NCBI GenBank assembly: GCA_910587765.1
Contig: CAJUNR010000033.1
Coordinates: 1-49,621 of the forward strand
Length of the DNA stretch: 49,621 nucleotides
Direction of reading: 5' to 3'
Origin: an uncultured Lachnospiraceae bacterium
Lineage (GTDB): Bacteria > Bacillota > Clostridia > Lachnospirales > Lachnospiraceae
Shown here: positions 1 to 8,498 of the stretch, piece after piece
Layout: every line of letters starts with the position of its first letter
Numbering within the stretch: position 1 is the stretch's first letter
The notes under the pieces: generated by a model
Seen by the model: the letters and a program-made list of their open reading frames with translations, nothing else
Told to the model about the DNA's origin: nothing
Databases searched by the model: none
Program-made: the position numbers and the translations under genes

Positions 1-75
1 GCGCCTAAGGACCGGCGCCCTTCAATGGGTCTTTCAGGATGAGCTGCCCGCATCAAGCTGAAACCGGCTAATTGG
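1..75 (-). repeat. Partial copy of the MITE-like repeat
   Basis: Positions 1-54 are, apart from two mismatches, the reverse complement of the left half of the complete element at 16229-16441 (the stretch from the GATGCGGGCAG block to the CCTTAGGCGC block). The last 20 bases diverge and the terminal GTGAAAAGTAAC is not recognisable. The other half would lie outside the window. It lies just beyond the protease terminator. Confidence 0.75.
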
Positions 76-118
76 AAATCTATCTATATTTTCCGAAGCC
101 GCAGACTACAGACAGGTG

Positions 119-162
119 AAAAAACCGCCCAAAGCGTTAAGTTACGCTTTGAGCGGTTTTTG
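119..162 (-). terminator. Terminator of the protease operon
   Basis: A strong stem-loop (arms around AACCGCCCAAAGCGT and ACGCTTTGAGCGGTT) is followed on the minus strand by a run of six T. It lies about 40 bases after the stop codon of the protease gene. T-rich sequence also follows on the plus strand, so it could work in both directions. Confidence 0.9.
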
Positions 163-198
163 TCAGAGAATCTCTTCTTTTCCCTGTTTTCCTCCGAT

Positions 199-3100
199 TT
201 ATTTAACGATATCTACATATTGACGAACTATTTTAAGTTCACCATTAACAAGCTGCACAGAAACCATGATTCTTACCGTTGCCGAACAGGATGCTTTGCC
301 TCCGGTCATATCCTTTACAGTAATCTTGGCAGATTTCCACATATACTCGCCCGGTCCGGACACCCAGAGCGATATCGTCTGACCCTTCAAAACATCAAAG
401 TTGGGGGTTATCACAACAAACGGATCACAGTAAATATTCTCTCCCATCTTGTAATTAATCCACTGTGTAGATGCCGAGATAAAATTCCCTCCTACCTGAG
501 TATCGAACGGTGTATTGATGGTTATATTAGTTCCATTGTTGAAATCCATAAGCAACGGCACATAGATTGTTCCATCCGCATCATCCGGCAACCAGTTCCT
601 GTCATCAAAATCAAGATCCAGTTTCGAAATCGGATCAGTGACAATGAATCTGTAAACTGCCCATGCACTGCCATCAGCGGTACTGGCTTTAATTTCGACA
701 GGATTAAATTTTGTTCCGTCAAAAGAATCTTTCTTGCCGGTTACCGTTCCTTTTGCTGCATTAACGGAGACATACTGCTCATCCGCTTCGTTCACCAGCG
801 ACCAGGTCAGCTTCTTACCTGCAGCGCTCAGCTTACCGCTTGCATTTTCCAACGATGCCAGAAGCTTCAAAGTCTTACCCTCTGCCAGAATAGAGGTCCG
901 GCCTGCTTCCGGTGCAATGTACATCCGGGTAACCGGATTCTCAACCGTGACGGTGCAAACAAATTTCTTGTTGCTGCCGTCGGTAGTGGAAACTGTAACC
1001 TTCGCTTTGCCGACCGCCTTGCCGGTTGCCGATACGATTACCTTGCCGTCTGCTTTGGACGCGCTGACAATACCGGTCTTATCGACGGATACCGTCCAGT
1101 TGCTTCCCGCATCAGACGTTACCGGAAACTCAGCCGTTGTAGGCGCACCGTAAATATTGGTCTTACGATAAATTGTAACCTTATTCTGAGCCAGAGAAAT
1201 ATTCGTGGCAGCATTCGCGATGATATTCACGGTAGCGGTATCAGATGCCCCGGAACCATCCTTCGCGGTAGCCTTAACGGTAAAGCTTCCCGAAGTCGCT
1301 GACGCCGGAACGCTTACTTTACCGGAAGCGGAGACTTTCACGCCGTTAGGTGCATCGCCATCAAGCTCCCATGCAACCTTTTTGGACGCGGCACCGTTCA
1401 CGGTCGCTGTCAAGGTGACTGCTTTGCCTGACGCCACATTGATAGATTCTTTGCCGACAATCTGAACGCCAGCTTGGTTGACGGTAACCGTAATAGAGAT
1501 GGATTTACCGCTGCCGTCCGTTGCAACGCCCGTAATCACGGTCGTTCCGACATTTTTACCGGTAATCTGCACCCCTTTCTTCCCATCCTGCTCGGCAGCC
1601 TCAGCCCCGGCAATCTCATCGGAAGCAGCGAACCACGCAATCTCCTCCTTTGCATTTCCTACAGCTTTCCCTTTTTTCACTCCGATCTCGATAAAGGTCG
1701 TTCCGCCGGAAACCACCGCAGTCTTTTTGGATTTGGCGGTGATGGCGGTAATCTCCGGATTATCAGCGCTCGGAGCAACCACTTTGATCAGATACTCCGC
1801 CGTCAGGCCGTTATACTCCGCCGTTACTTTATAATCTCCAGGCTGCGCGTCTTTTGTCACACTGACCTTGCCTTTGTTCGTCACGGTAACGCCAGAGCCG
1901 GTCACGTTCCACCGGACATTCTTCGGCTTCACCGCATAGGACGGAGTCGTCGCAAGAGCAAGCTGCACGCTCTTCTTTGGACGAAGCTGCGTATATTTCA
2001 CCTTGTCCTCACCGACGCGATTCTGCGGAGATGTAATCTCGATCTTTTCTGCGGAAGGCTGGAATTTATAAGTCGCCGACACCTGCTTGCTGGCCATTCC
2101 ATTGTATGTATCAACGGCAATCGCCTTGACGGTAATTGACGCCGCGCCCGCCAAGGTGACCGGACCGGTGTATAATACAGCGCCTTCCGATATCACGCCG
2201 TTTTTAAAAGTTACATTTTTGCCGTTCGTCGAGTAATATACGATGACTCCTTCCGCAGTTTGAATCGAAAGTTCTGCGGACGCAGCGGTGATTACCCCTT
2301 TATTCCCTTTTGGCGTATTCTCGGCAAGTGAGAGTACCGGAACGGACGGAGCAGCTTCCGACGTCGGAAGCTTCAATGCCTTCGCCAGATTAATATAACC
2401 CTTTCCGATACCGGAACCAGTGGCTTTCGTAACGCCCTTATCCATCAGTTTGCGGAGCGCGTCAACTCTGCTTTTATTTTTCGTCATCTTCTTTATGCTG
2501 TCGGAAGATGACAGCAGCACGGCCGCCGTACCTGCCACCACCGGACTTGCCTGAGAGGTTCCGTCCATCATCACATACGCATCGGACGCGGTATGACCGG
2601 CGGAAGCGATGCCAACGCCCGGCGCGCAGTAGTTCACGCTGGAACCGTAGTTGGAGAAATCCGCTCTCGCGTTGTTCGCATCCAGAGCCGCGACCGACAC
2701 GGTGCTGCTGAATCCCGCCGGATAATTCAGCCCGCTGCTGGAATCGTTTCCGGCAGCGGCGATGACCATGACGCCCTTTTCATACGCCAGATCGCAGGCT
2801 TCTTTTTCCAGTTCGACATAGCCGGCGCCGCCAAGGCTCATATTGATGATGTCCGCATCCATGGCAATCGCTTTTGTTATACCTTTTATTTCATCAAATA
2901 CCGTACCTCTTGTACTGTCAAGCACCTTAATGGACAGCAGACCGGCATCCGGAGCGATACCTTTTCCGCCCTTCCCGTTACCGGATTTGGCGCCGATAAT
3001 ACCGGCCACATGGGTTCCATGTCCGCCGTCATCCGCCGTTCCGTAATTATCCGTCCACGGAAGCGTCGTATCCTGCATACCGGTAATTGCATTGTTTTCG

Positions 3101-4125
3101 GCTCTCGCACCCACAAGTTCCTCATGTCCCGCGTTGATACCGGAATCCAGTACCGCCACGGTAACGCCTTCGCCGGTGTATCCGTACCGGTGCGCCTGAT
3201 TGGAACCTACCGTATTGTGATAATACTGATAACCTGCGCTGCCGGGATCAAGGAACGGATCCGAATAGACGATGTCCCCAAACGCATACCGATAGTAATT
3301 GGGCCACGCCGCCGGGAGCAGGGCCTCGCTCTGCGCCGATTCCTCCACCGCTTCCGCTACCATGACATCTGCTTCCAGACGGATCAGCGCCATGCCGTCC
3401 ACGTAATCTTTCAGCGTTCCGTTGTACGCCTCCGCATAGAGTTTCGCTTCTTCCAGACTGTCCGCGCTGACGATGATCTCGCCGGGAGCGTAGTCCTCGC
3501 CTTCCTTCAGTTTTTCGAGATCGCCGGAATGGGTTCTCAGAACGCTTTTTTCCTCCAGCATCTGATCGGACATGGCGGAACGGCTGCCAAGACCCGGGAA
3601 CAACGCATCGCTCTCTTCGCCCGTTTCCTCTGCCGGAACCTCAGGTTCTTCTACCGGTTCTCCACCTTCCTCCCCGTCCGCTGCGGAAGGCTCTTCTGCG
3701 TCCGGAGTCTCATCCGAAGGCTTTTCTGTATCAGGAGTTTCACCTGAAGGCTCTTCTGCATCCGTACCCGGAGTTCCTCCGGAGGGCTGTTCTTCTGTAC
3801 CGGGAACCTCTCCGGAAGGTTCTTCCTCCGTACCCTGAACCTCCTCTTTGGCTTCTCCTTCTGTCTCTTTTCCGGGTTCTGTTTCTTCGCCCGGCGTCTG
3901 TTCCTCTTTATCCTGCGCTTCGCCGGCTCCGTTCTCTTCCGTCACCTCAGCCGCAGCCTCCTGCCCCGTCTGATCTTCCGAAGGGATACCGGTCTGCTCT
4001 GTAACCGTCTCCGGCTTTTCCATCGGCCCGGCTTCCGCCGCGCTTGCCGCCTGTACAGGCGCAAGAGCCAGTACTGCCGCCAGAAGCACCGACAATATTC
4101 TCTTTCCTGATTTTCTCCGTCTCAT
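199..4125 (-). CDS. Secreted subtilisin-like serine protease (S8) with Ig-like repeats
   Basis: A 1308-residue extracellular protease. Residues 1-30 form a signal peptide (basic start, LLAAVLALAP core, ASA end). A long Glu/Pro/Gly-rich spacer with repeated PSGE/TPDTE-like units follows, then a short propeptide-like segment (SLEEAKLYAEAYNGTL, DYVDGMAL). The S8 catalytic domain has Asp327 (VLDSGI), His369 (HGTHVAG), oxyanion Asn460 (AAAGND) and Ser524 (GTSQASP). Behind it come a chitobiase/hexosaminidase C-terminal-like domain (VYYSTNGK) and several bacterial Ig-like modules up to the end. No LPXTG sorting signal is visible, so the protein is probably secreted or held by the repeats. The ATG at 4125 is chosen because GAAGGAG lies just upstream and the signal peptide starts there; an upstream in-frame extension would put non-signal sequence in front. 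It is co-directional with, and 26 bases behind, the small gene at 4152-4511. Substrate unknown. Confidence 0.9.
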   Translation of the reverse strand: MRRRKSGKRILSVLLAAVLALAPVQAASAAEAGPMEKPETVTEQTGIPSEDQTGQEAAAEVTEENGAGEAQDKEEQTPGEETEPGKETEGEAKEEVQGTEEEPSGEVPGTEEQPSGGTPGTDAEEPSGETPDTEKPSDETPDAEEPSAADGEEGGEPVEEPEVPAEETGEESDALFPGLGSRSAMSDQMLEEKSVLRTHSGDLEKLKEGEDYAPGEIIVSADSLEEAKLYAEAYNGTLKDYVDGMALIRLEADVMVAEAVEESAQSEALLPAAWPNYYRYAFGDIVYSDPFLDPGSAGYQYYHNTVGSNQAHRYGYTGEGVTVAVLDSGINAGHEELVGARAENNAITGMQDTTLPWTDNYGTADDGGHGTHVAGIIGAKSGNGKGGKGIAPDAGLLSIKVLDSTRGTVFDEIKGITKAIAMDADIINMSLGGAGYVELEKEACDLAYEKGVMVIAAAGNDSSSGLNYPAGFSSTVSVAALDANNARADFSNYGSSVNYCAPGVGIASAGHTASDAYVMMDGTSQASPVVAGTAAVLLSSSDSIKKMTKNKSRVDALRKLMDKGVTKATGSGIGKGYINLAKALKLPTSEAAPSVPVLSLAENTPKGNKGVITAASAELSIQTAEGVIVYYSTNGKNVTFKNGVISEGAVLYTGPVTLAGAASITVKAIAVDTYNGMASKQVSATYKFQPSAEKIEITSPQNRVGEDKVKYTQLRPKKSVQLALATTPSYAVKPKNVRWNVTGSGVTVTNKGKVSVTKDAQPGDYKVTAEYNGLTAEYLIKVVAPSADNPEITAITAKSKKTAVVSGGTTFIEIGVKKGKAVGNAKEEIAWFAASDEIAGAEAAEQDGKKGVQITGKNVGTTVITGVATDGSGKSISITVTVNQAGVQIVGKESINVASGKAVTLTATVNGAASKKVAWELDGDAPNGVKVSASGKVSVPASATSGSFTVKATAKDGSGASDTATVNIIANAATNISLAQNKVTIYRKTNIYGAPTTAEFPVTSDAGSNWTVSVDKTGIVSASKADGKVIVSATGKAVGKAKVTVSTTDGSNKKFVCTVTVENPVTRMYIAPEAGRTSILAEGKTLKLLASLENASGKLSAAGKKLTWSLVNEADEQYVSVNAAKGTVTGKKDSFDGTKFNPVEIKASTADGSAWAVYRFIVTDPISKLDLDFDDRNWLPDDADGTIYVPLLMDFNNGTNITINTPFDTQVGGNFISASTQWINYKMGENIYCDPFVVITPNFDVLKGQTISLWVSGPGEYMWKSAKITVKDMTGGKASCSATVRIMVSVQLVNGELKIVRQYVDIVK

Positions 4126-4151
4126 AATGACTCCTTCATTTACAAGATAAT

Positions 4152-4511
4152 TCAGTAAGCAACCCGCTCGCTGTTCACCCACATCTGAGGATATCCTTCC
4201 TGCTCTCCTCTGCGGATCACATCCAGAGGCGGTTCCTGTGTCTCATACAGCGCCATGCCGTCCGTATACTCCAGCAAAGTGACCTGATACATGGACGCAA
4301 TCTCCTCCGCTTCCTCCTGGCTCCCTGCATTCGATATCAGCTGCGAGGACTCCTTTCCCGGCTCCTTCGGGTTGGAACTGTATTCGGCCGTCAGTTCCGA
4401 TATCGGGACGCTCAACTTCGTTTTCCCGCCATATTGATAAATCAGAACACCGCCGGCAACCAGAATCAGCACGCACAAAATCCCCATGATTCTCACTTTC
4501 CCTTTCTTCAC
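4152..4511 (-). CDS. Small membrane-anchored propeptide-like protein next to the S8 protease
   Basis: A 119-residue protein with a basic N-terminus and one hydrophobic segment (MGILCVLILVAGGVLIYQY), then an extracytoplasmic part. Its segment EEAEEIASMYQVTLLEYTDGMAL matches, position by position in pattern, the pro-region of the neighbouring protease (EEAKLYAEAYNGTLKDYVDGMAL), including the TL..Y.DGMAL block. The start is GTG at 4511, with GAGGAGG nine bases upstream. It is probably the first gene of a two-gene operon with the protease. In S8 proteases the propeptide acts as folding helper and inhibitor, so a free, membrane-tethered copy may inhibit, fold or hold the protease; that is inference. 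It could also be the remnant of a duplicated protease. Confidence 0.8.
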   Translation of the reverse strand: MKKGKVRIMGILCVLILVAGGVLIYQYGGKTKLSVPISELTAEYSSNPKEPGKESSQLISNAGSQEEAEEIASMYQVTLLEYTDGMALYETQEPPLDVIRRGEQEGYPQMWVNSERVAY

Positions 4512-4578
4512 CCTGTCTCACCTCCTCAAAAGTGCGTCTTCTTCTACCGATGCAACGCCATATTGTGGATCTGGGTTT

Positions 4579-4607
4579 ATTATATTACCTTTTTGATGTA
4601 AATACAA
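4579..4607 (-). promoter_or_regulatory. Promoter for the propeptide-like/protease operon
   Basis: On the minus strand a perfect TATAAT (4584-4579) lies 17 bases after TTGTAT (4607-4602). It is about 70 bases upstream of the GTG at 4511 and the only good sigma-A-like match between the two divergent units. Confidence 0.55.
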
Positions 4608-4701
4608 TAACCTATTTTGTCCAAAACATGTACAAAAACGCTTGTATCCGGCGACTAATTTTTTAAATTTTTCACAATTTGAACAATTATTTTACATTTT
4701 C

Positions 4702-4730
4702 TTGACATTTCCCGACATCCGTATTATTCT
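4702..4730 (+). promoter_or_regulatory. Promoter of the lysine riboswitch transcript
   Basis: TTGACA (4702-4707), a 17-base spacer and TATTCT (4725-4730). It is about 50 bases before the riboswitch aptamer, as expected for a leader transcript starting near 4737. Confidence 0.7.
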
Positions 4731-4780
4731 ATATTTATCTGTAATACATAATCGGGCTACGAATGCCCGGTCAGACATAA

Positions 4781-4960
4781 AAAGATAGAGGCGCGGCTGA
4801 TACCGTCCGGTTCCCTGTACGGCTGCCACCGTACGGGACAGGCATCCCGGGGGTTCCGATGAGATCATCCGCCGAAGCGGCGTTCCTGCCTGGAGGGGCA
4901 CTGCTGGGGTGCAGCAGAATATGCTGTACACTGTCACAGGTATGTGGAGCGCTATCGTTT
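4781..4960 (+). promoter_or_regulatory. Lysine riboswitch (L box) aptamer
   Basis: The leader holds the conserved blocks of the lysine riboswitch in order: GATAGAGGCGCG near the 5' end, CCGCCGAAGCGG in the middle and TGCTGGGG towards the 3' side, and closes with CTATC (4952-4956), which pairs with GATAG (4784-4788) as helix P1. The length (about 180 bases) fits the family. Lysine binding is known to favour termination or hide the ribosome site, and here a terminator follows directly. The gene it controls is a NhaC-family carrier, the pairing known for LysW lysine transporters. Confidence 0.87.
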
Positions 4961-4978
4961 GTGAAGAAGATTACTGCG

Positions 4979-5014
4979 GTCATGGACGTTACACGCGCCA
5001 TGGCTTTTTCTTTT
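4979..5014 (+). terminator. Riboswitch-controlled terminator before lysW
   Basis: A seven-pair stem (GTCATGG at 4979-4985 with CCATGGC at 4998-5004, one G-T pair) with a short inner stem is followed by TTTTTCTTTT. It sits between the aptamer and the start codon, so it is the likely expression platform. Confidence 0.65.
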
Positions 5015-5053
5015 GTCCGGTTACAGAAATAAAAATACAGGTGGGAAAATGTT

Positions 5054-6556
5054 ATGTATGCAACTTTCTGGTCCCTGGTGCCGCCGCTGGTGGCGATCAT
5101 CCTTGCGCTGATCACCAAAGAAGTCTACAGTTCCCTGTTTATCGGAATTGTGACGGCCGCACTCTTTATCACGAATTTCAATGTCGTCTCCGCCTACACG
5201 ACCATGTTCAGCGACGGATTCATCGCCTCCCTGGCGGACGGCGGACATGTGGGTATTCTGATCTTCCTCGTCATCCTCGGCACTATCGTTGTCCTGATGA
5301 ACAAAGCCGGCGGTTCCGCAGCCTACGGCAAATGGGCGCAGGACAAGATCAAGAGCCGCAGAGGCACCCTGCTGGCGACCTTCGCTCTGGGCGCTCTCAT
5401 TTTTGTGGACGATTATTTCAACTGCCTGACCGTGGGAAGCGTCATGCGCCCGGTTACGGACAAGCACAACGTATCCCGTGCAAAACTGGCGTATCTGATC
5501 GACGCGACCGCAGCTCCGGTCTGCATGATCGCACCGATCTCCTCCTGGGCGGCCGCGGTTGCCGGCGTAGTGGAAGGCACGGACGGACTGACGCTGTTCA
5601 TCAGCGCCATACCGTATAACCTCTACTCTCTGCTGACCATCGCGACGATCATCATTATCAGTATCTGGGATATTGATTTCGGTCCGATGAGAACGCATGA
5701 AAGCAATGCGAAGAAAGGCGATCTTTTCACCTGCGGAGAACGGATTGCGGAGGACGCTTCCATGAACGCCGTATCGGACAAAGGCAAAGTGATTGATCTG
5801 GCGTTCCCGGTTATCGTCCTGATCATAAGCTGCGTCGTCGGCATGATCTACACCGGCGGATTTTTCGAGGGCGAGAGTTTTGTCAATTCTTTTGCGAACT
5901 GTGACGCGCCGCTCGGACTTTCCATGGGCTCCGTGGCGTCGCTTCTGATCACGGTCGTCTTCTACATCGCCCGCAAAGTGCTGACGTTCAAAGACTGCAT
6001 GAACGCCTTCCCGGAAGGCTTCAAAGCCATGATCAGCCCGATTCTGATCCTCACTTTTGCCTGGACCCTGTCCGGTCTGACCGGCAAACTGGGCGCGGCA
6101 GAGTATGTCAGCGGTATCTTTGAGGGCAGCGCCGCAGGACTGACCGGCATGCTTCCGGCCATCGTCTTCCTGGTAGCGATTTTCCTGGCATTCTCTACAG
6201 GCACTTCCTGGGGAACGTTCGGTATCCTGCTCCCGATCGTCGTGGGCATCAACCTGCCGGGCAACCTTCTGATCATTACCATCGCGGCCTGCCTCGCCGG
6301 CGCGGTCTGCGGAGACCACTGCTCTCCCATCTCCGACACCACGATTATGGCTTCGGCCGGAGCGCAGTGCGACCACATCAACCATGTGTCCACGCAGCTT
6401 CCCTACGCCATGCTGGTAGCCGCCGTATCCTTCGTCGGTTACTGCATCGCCGGTTTCGTGCAGAACGCCTGGGCCATCCTCGCGATCTCCCTCGTCCTGC
6501 TCTGCGCGGTGCTGTTCGGAATGAAGAAATTTTTTATTGTGGACAATGAAGCCTGA
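5054..6556 (+). CDS. lysW: NhaC-family carrier, probable lysine transporter LysW
   Basis: A 500-residue integral membrane protein with roughly eleven hydrophobic segments and family blocks such as FVDDYFNCLTVG, PVCMIAPISSW, FSTGTSWGTFG and GDHCSPISDTT. These belong to the NhaC Na+/H+ antiporter superfamily. The lysine riboswitch directly upstream points to lysine as the substrate, as in the LysW branch described in comparative work on L-box regulons; the direction (uptake or export) cannot be read from the sequence, though repression by lysine favours uptake. ATG at 5054 follows an AGGTGGG site. It is a single-gene unit: promoter, riboswitch and terminator on one side, a strong terminator on the other. 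Confidence 0.88.
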   Translation: MYATFWSLVPPLVAIILALITKEVYSSLFIGIVTAALFITNFNVVSAYTTMFSDGFIASLADGGHVGILIFLVILGTIVVLMNKAGGSAAYGKWAQDKIKSRRGTLLATFALGALIFVDDYFNCLTVGSVMRPVTDKHNVSRAKLAYLIDATAAPVCMIAPISSWAAAVAGVVEGTDGLTLFISAIPYNLYSLLTIATIIIISIWDIDFGPMRTHESNAKKGDLFTCGERIAEDASMNAVSDKGKVIDLAFPVIVLIISCVVGMIYTGGFFEGESFVNSFANCDAPLGLSMGSVASLLITVVFYIARKVLTFKDCMNAFPEGFKAMISPILILTFAWTLSGLTGKLGAAEYVSGIFEGSAAGLTGMLPAIVFLVAIFLAFSTGTSWGTFGILLPIVVGINLPGNLLIITIAACLAGAVCGDHCSPISDTTIMASAGAQCDHINHVSTQLPYAMLVAAVSFVGYCIAGFVQNAWAILAISLVLLCAVLFGMKKFFIVDNEA

Positions 6557-6575
6557 GCCGAGCGGCTGTTAAAAA

Positions 6576-6607
6576 GGACCGGGAAGAAATTTCTTCCCGG
6601 CCTTTTT
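6576..6607 (+). terminator. Terminator of lysW
   Basis: A near-perfect palindrome (CCGGGAAGAA and TTCTTCCCGG, extended by GG/CC) is followed by TTTTT, 20 bases after the lysW stop. Confidence 0.92.
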
Positions 6608-6616
6608 CTATGCACA

Positions 6617-6695
6617 CGGGCGTCCAGATGAAATATGTCAGCAAGCTGACGGACGCCCGGTGCGCGAGTAGGGGAAGATGAATCTTCCCTACTCG
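6617..6695. repeat. Two consecutive hairpins downstream of lysW
   Basis: The first hairpin has CGGGCGTCC (6617-6625) against GGACGCCCG (6651-6659), with an inner GTCAGC/GCTGAC. The second has CGAGTAGGGGAAGAT against ATCTTCCCTACTCG (6665-6695). Neither has a T run. The GGGCGTCC block is shared with the MITE-like repeats, so this may be a related REP-like piece. The rest of 6608-6779 shows nothing else. Confidence 0.5.
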
Positions 6696-6779
6696 ATTAT
6701 ACGCCCAACCGAAAGAGAATCGGCTGATCGGAACTATGTTTTCTGCCAAAGATGCACTGCAACGTGAAATGCCGGTTGA

Positions 6780-7718
6780 TCAGCGCATCTTTGGATCACA
6801 GGCGTCCAGCGACGGATCAAAACCGATCTCCTGCAGCTCATAATCCACGCTTCTGCCGTCCACTGTCAGTTTCAGTTCCTGAAAAGAATCCCCGACATAC
6901 GTGTAACAGGTCAGCGGAAAATACGCATGCGACCACCGCGGATCGAAGGTATCCTCAAAAGCGATCACCCGCCCTGTACTGCTCCGGGAAGACTCCTCCT
7001 GCGTCTCCCGAATCTCTTTCATGTAACCGGCGGAAGGACGGTAGATGAGATAGACCGTCTTCTTTCTCACGGCCGCTCCCTCTTCCCTCACCTTCTCCTG
7101 ATAGTGCAGCACATAGATCCCCTGCGGATCCTCCTGTCTGCTGTTCTGAAGCCAGTCCCATATCTCCGGCACTTCCCGATACCGTTCCGTCTGTTCCTCG
7201 TCATACGATTTCAGGCTCGACGACACGGGGCCTGCCGGCGGAGCCGACAGATTCAGAATACAGAGAAGCACGAACAAAAACGCAGGAATCAGAAAGACCA
7301 GCAGCAGCACCCTCCAGAGCGCCCGGTCCTTTTTCCTGACCGGCGGCGTAATCTGCCCCCCGTCCTTCCCGAGAGTCTCCGCGCACATGGGGCAGACGAT
7401 CCATCCCTCCTCCGCCGGGAAACCGCATGACAGACACAGGTTTTTCAGGCGTGCGCCGCACGCCGGACAGACCGCGAAAGAAGGCTCCACCTCCGCGCCG
7501 CACGATGCGCATTCCAGATACGGATCCTTTCCGCGCACCAGAAGATAAATAATAAATCCCGCAAATGCGGGCGCCGTCACGGACACCACCGTCCACAGAA
7601 CCGGGTTCAGCTTCCTTCCGGCCGCATCCCGGTAGACATAGATTCCGATGACCGCCAGAAGCAGGAGCATAAGCCCCGCCCCCGCAAGGATCATCACGCC
7701 TGCCGTCAACATGTCCAT
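6780..7718 (-). CDS. Membrane protein with cytoplasmic zinc ribbons, in an ECF sigma operon
   Basis: A 312-residue protein. Two hydrophobic segments at the N-terminus (about 7-28 and 41-60) are followed by zinc-ribbon pairs (CASC, CPAC, CLSC, CPMC), a third hydrophobic segment (VLLLVFLIPAFLFVLLCIL) and a hydrophilic C-terminal domain of unknown fold. The start at 7718 is preferred because GGAGGGG lies directly upstream; the frame is open further up but without a ribosome site. It overlaps the small membrane gene at 7706-7996 and is the last gene of the sigma factor operon. It may sense envelope state or hold the sigma factor, but no anti-sigma signature is seen. Confidence 0.75.
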   Translation of the reverse strand: MDMLTAGVMILAGAGLMLLLLAVIGIYVYRDAAGRKLNPVLWTVVSVTAPAFAGFIIYLLVRGKDPYLECASCGAEVEPSFAVCPACGARLKNLCLSCGFPAEEGWIVCPMCAETLGKDGGQITPPVRKKDRALWRVLLLVFLIPAFLFVLLCILNLSAPPAGPVSSSLKSYDEEQTERYREVPEIWDWLQNSRQEDPQGIYVLHYQEKVREEGAAVRKKTVYLIYRPSAGYMKEIRETQEESSRSSTGRVIAFEDTFDPRWSHAYFPLTCYTYVGDSFQELKLTVDGRSVDYELQEIGFDPSLDACDPKMR

Positions 7719-7996
7719 TCCCCTCCTCTCGCCGTACAGATTACTGCCAGAATCCCGCCCCCTGTCAAAGAACCGGCCGTACCGGCGGCACAGGCCGCCG
7801 CCAGCACCGGACAATCCCGCCAGAGCAGGAACGCCGCCAGCAAAAAGCAGCCCTCCAGCAGGCTTCCCGCCAGCGCCAGCAGCGCCGTCTGTCCGTGCAG
7901 CCTGCGCCTCTCCAGTTCCTCCTCCAGCATTGCCCGCGTCAATACCGGCGGAGACGCCGCTGTAAAATCCGGCCGCATCCGCTCATCTTCCTTCAT
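7706..7996 (-). CDS. Small two-helix membrane protein, possible anti-sigma partner
   Basis: 96 residues: a hydrophilic N-terminal third (LTRAMLEEELERRRLHGQ, helical and charged), then two hydrophobic segments. It overlaps the sigma gene by 14 bases and the following zinc-ribbon gene by 13, so the three are translationally linked. AGGAG lies nine bases before the ATG. Its position directly behind an ECF sigma gene suggests an anti-sigma role, but no family motif (HxxxCxxC) is present. Confidence 0.65.
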   Translation of the reverse strand: MKEDERMRPDFTAASPPVLTRAMLEEELERRRLHGQTALLALAGSLLEGCFLLAAFLLWRDCPVLAAACAAGTAGSLTGGGILAVICTARGGEWTC

Positions 7997-8471
7997 CCGC
8001 CAACACTCCTTTCAACTGCTTTCTGGCCCGGTTCAGTCTGGACTTTACCGTCCCCTCCGGAACGCCCAGAATCCGGGCTGTGGTCCGGATATCCATATCT
8101 TCAAAATAACAGAGCACGATTGCCGCCCGGAGTTTCTTCGGAAGCTTCCTCAGCGCCTCATGCAGATCGCTGTAATCTTCCCGTTCTTTGGCAGGAACCG
8201 CGGACAGCGCCGCCTCCTTTTCCTCTGCGGAAGCAAAGCGGTCGTAAAACGGACTCCGTTTCAGACGCCTGAGCACATTTTTCCAGGTATTGACACAGAT
8301 CGCCGTCAGCCACGGTTCAAAATCTTTCTCTCTGTCATATCCGTCCAGATTCTGCAGCGCTTTCAGCCAGGTTTCCTGATACAGATCGTCCGCGTCCGCG
8401 CGGCTGGTGCAGAGGTACAGACACAAACCGTACAACCGTCGGCCGTACTGCCGGATATACTGATCGATCAT
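7983..8471 (-). CDS. ECF-type RNA polymerase sigma factor
   Basis: 162 residues. Region 2 is seen as YGRRLYGLCLYLCTSRADADDLYQET and region 4 as LPKKLRAAIVLCYFEDMDIRTTARILGVPEGTVKSRLNRARKQL. Full length for the family. ATG at 8471 with GGAGGTG eight bases upstream. First gene of a three-gene operon with two membrane proteins. An ECF-like promoter upstream suggests it drives its own transcription. The signal it answers to is unknown. Confidence 0.9.
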   Translation of the reverse strand: MIDQYIRQYGRRLYGLCLYLCTSRADADDLYQETWLKALQNLDGYDREKDFEPWLTAICVNTWKNVLRRLKRSPFYDRFASAEEKEAALSAVPAKEREDYSDLHEALRKLPKKLRAAIVLCYFEDMDIRTTARILGVPEGTVKSRLNRARKQLKGVLADEGR

Positions 8472-8498
8472 CGTCCCTGCACCTCCTCTCTGATAACA

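Noticed and set aside
160..1302. A 380-codon plus-strand frame opposite the protease repeats
   Set aside because: Antisense of the Ig-like domains; no start signals and no family.
3580..3990. Tandem-repeat-like DNA in the protease gene that could look like a CRISPR or minisatellite
   Set aside because: The units vary and follow the codons of a Glu/Pro/Ser/Thr-rich linker; no constant repeats with unique spacers. No CRISPR array was seen anywhere.
5021..6385. A 454-codon minus-strand frame opposite lysW
   Set aside because: Composition rich in Arg, Asp, His and Gln, typical of antisense translation of a membrane protein gene; the riboswitch and terminator belong to the plus strand.
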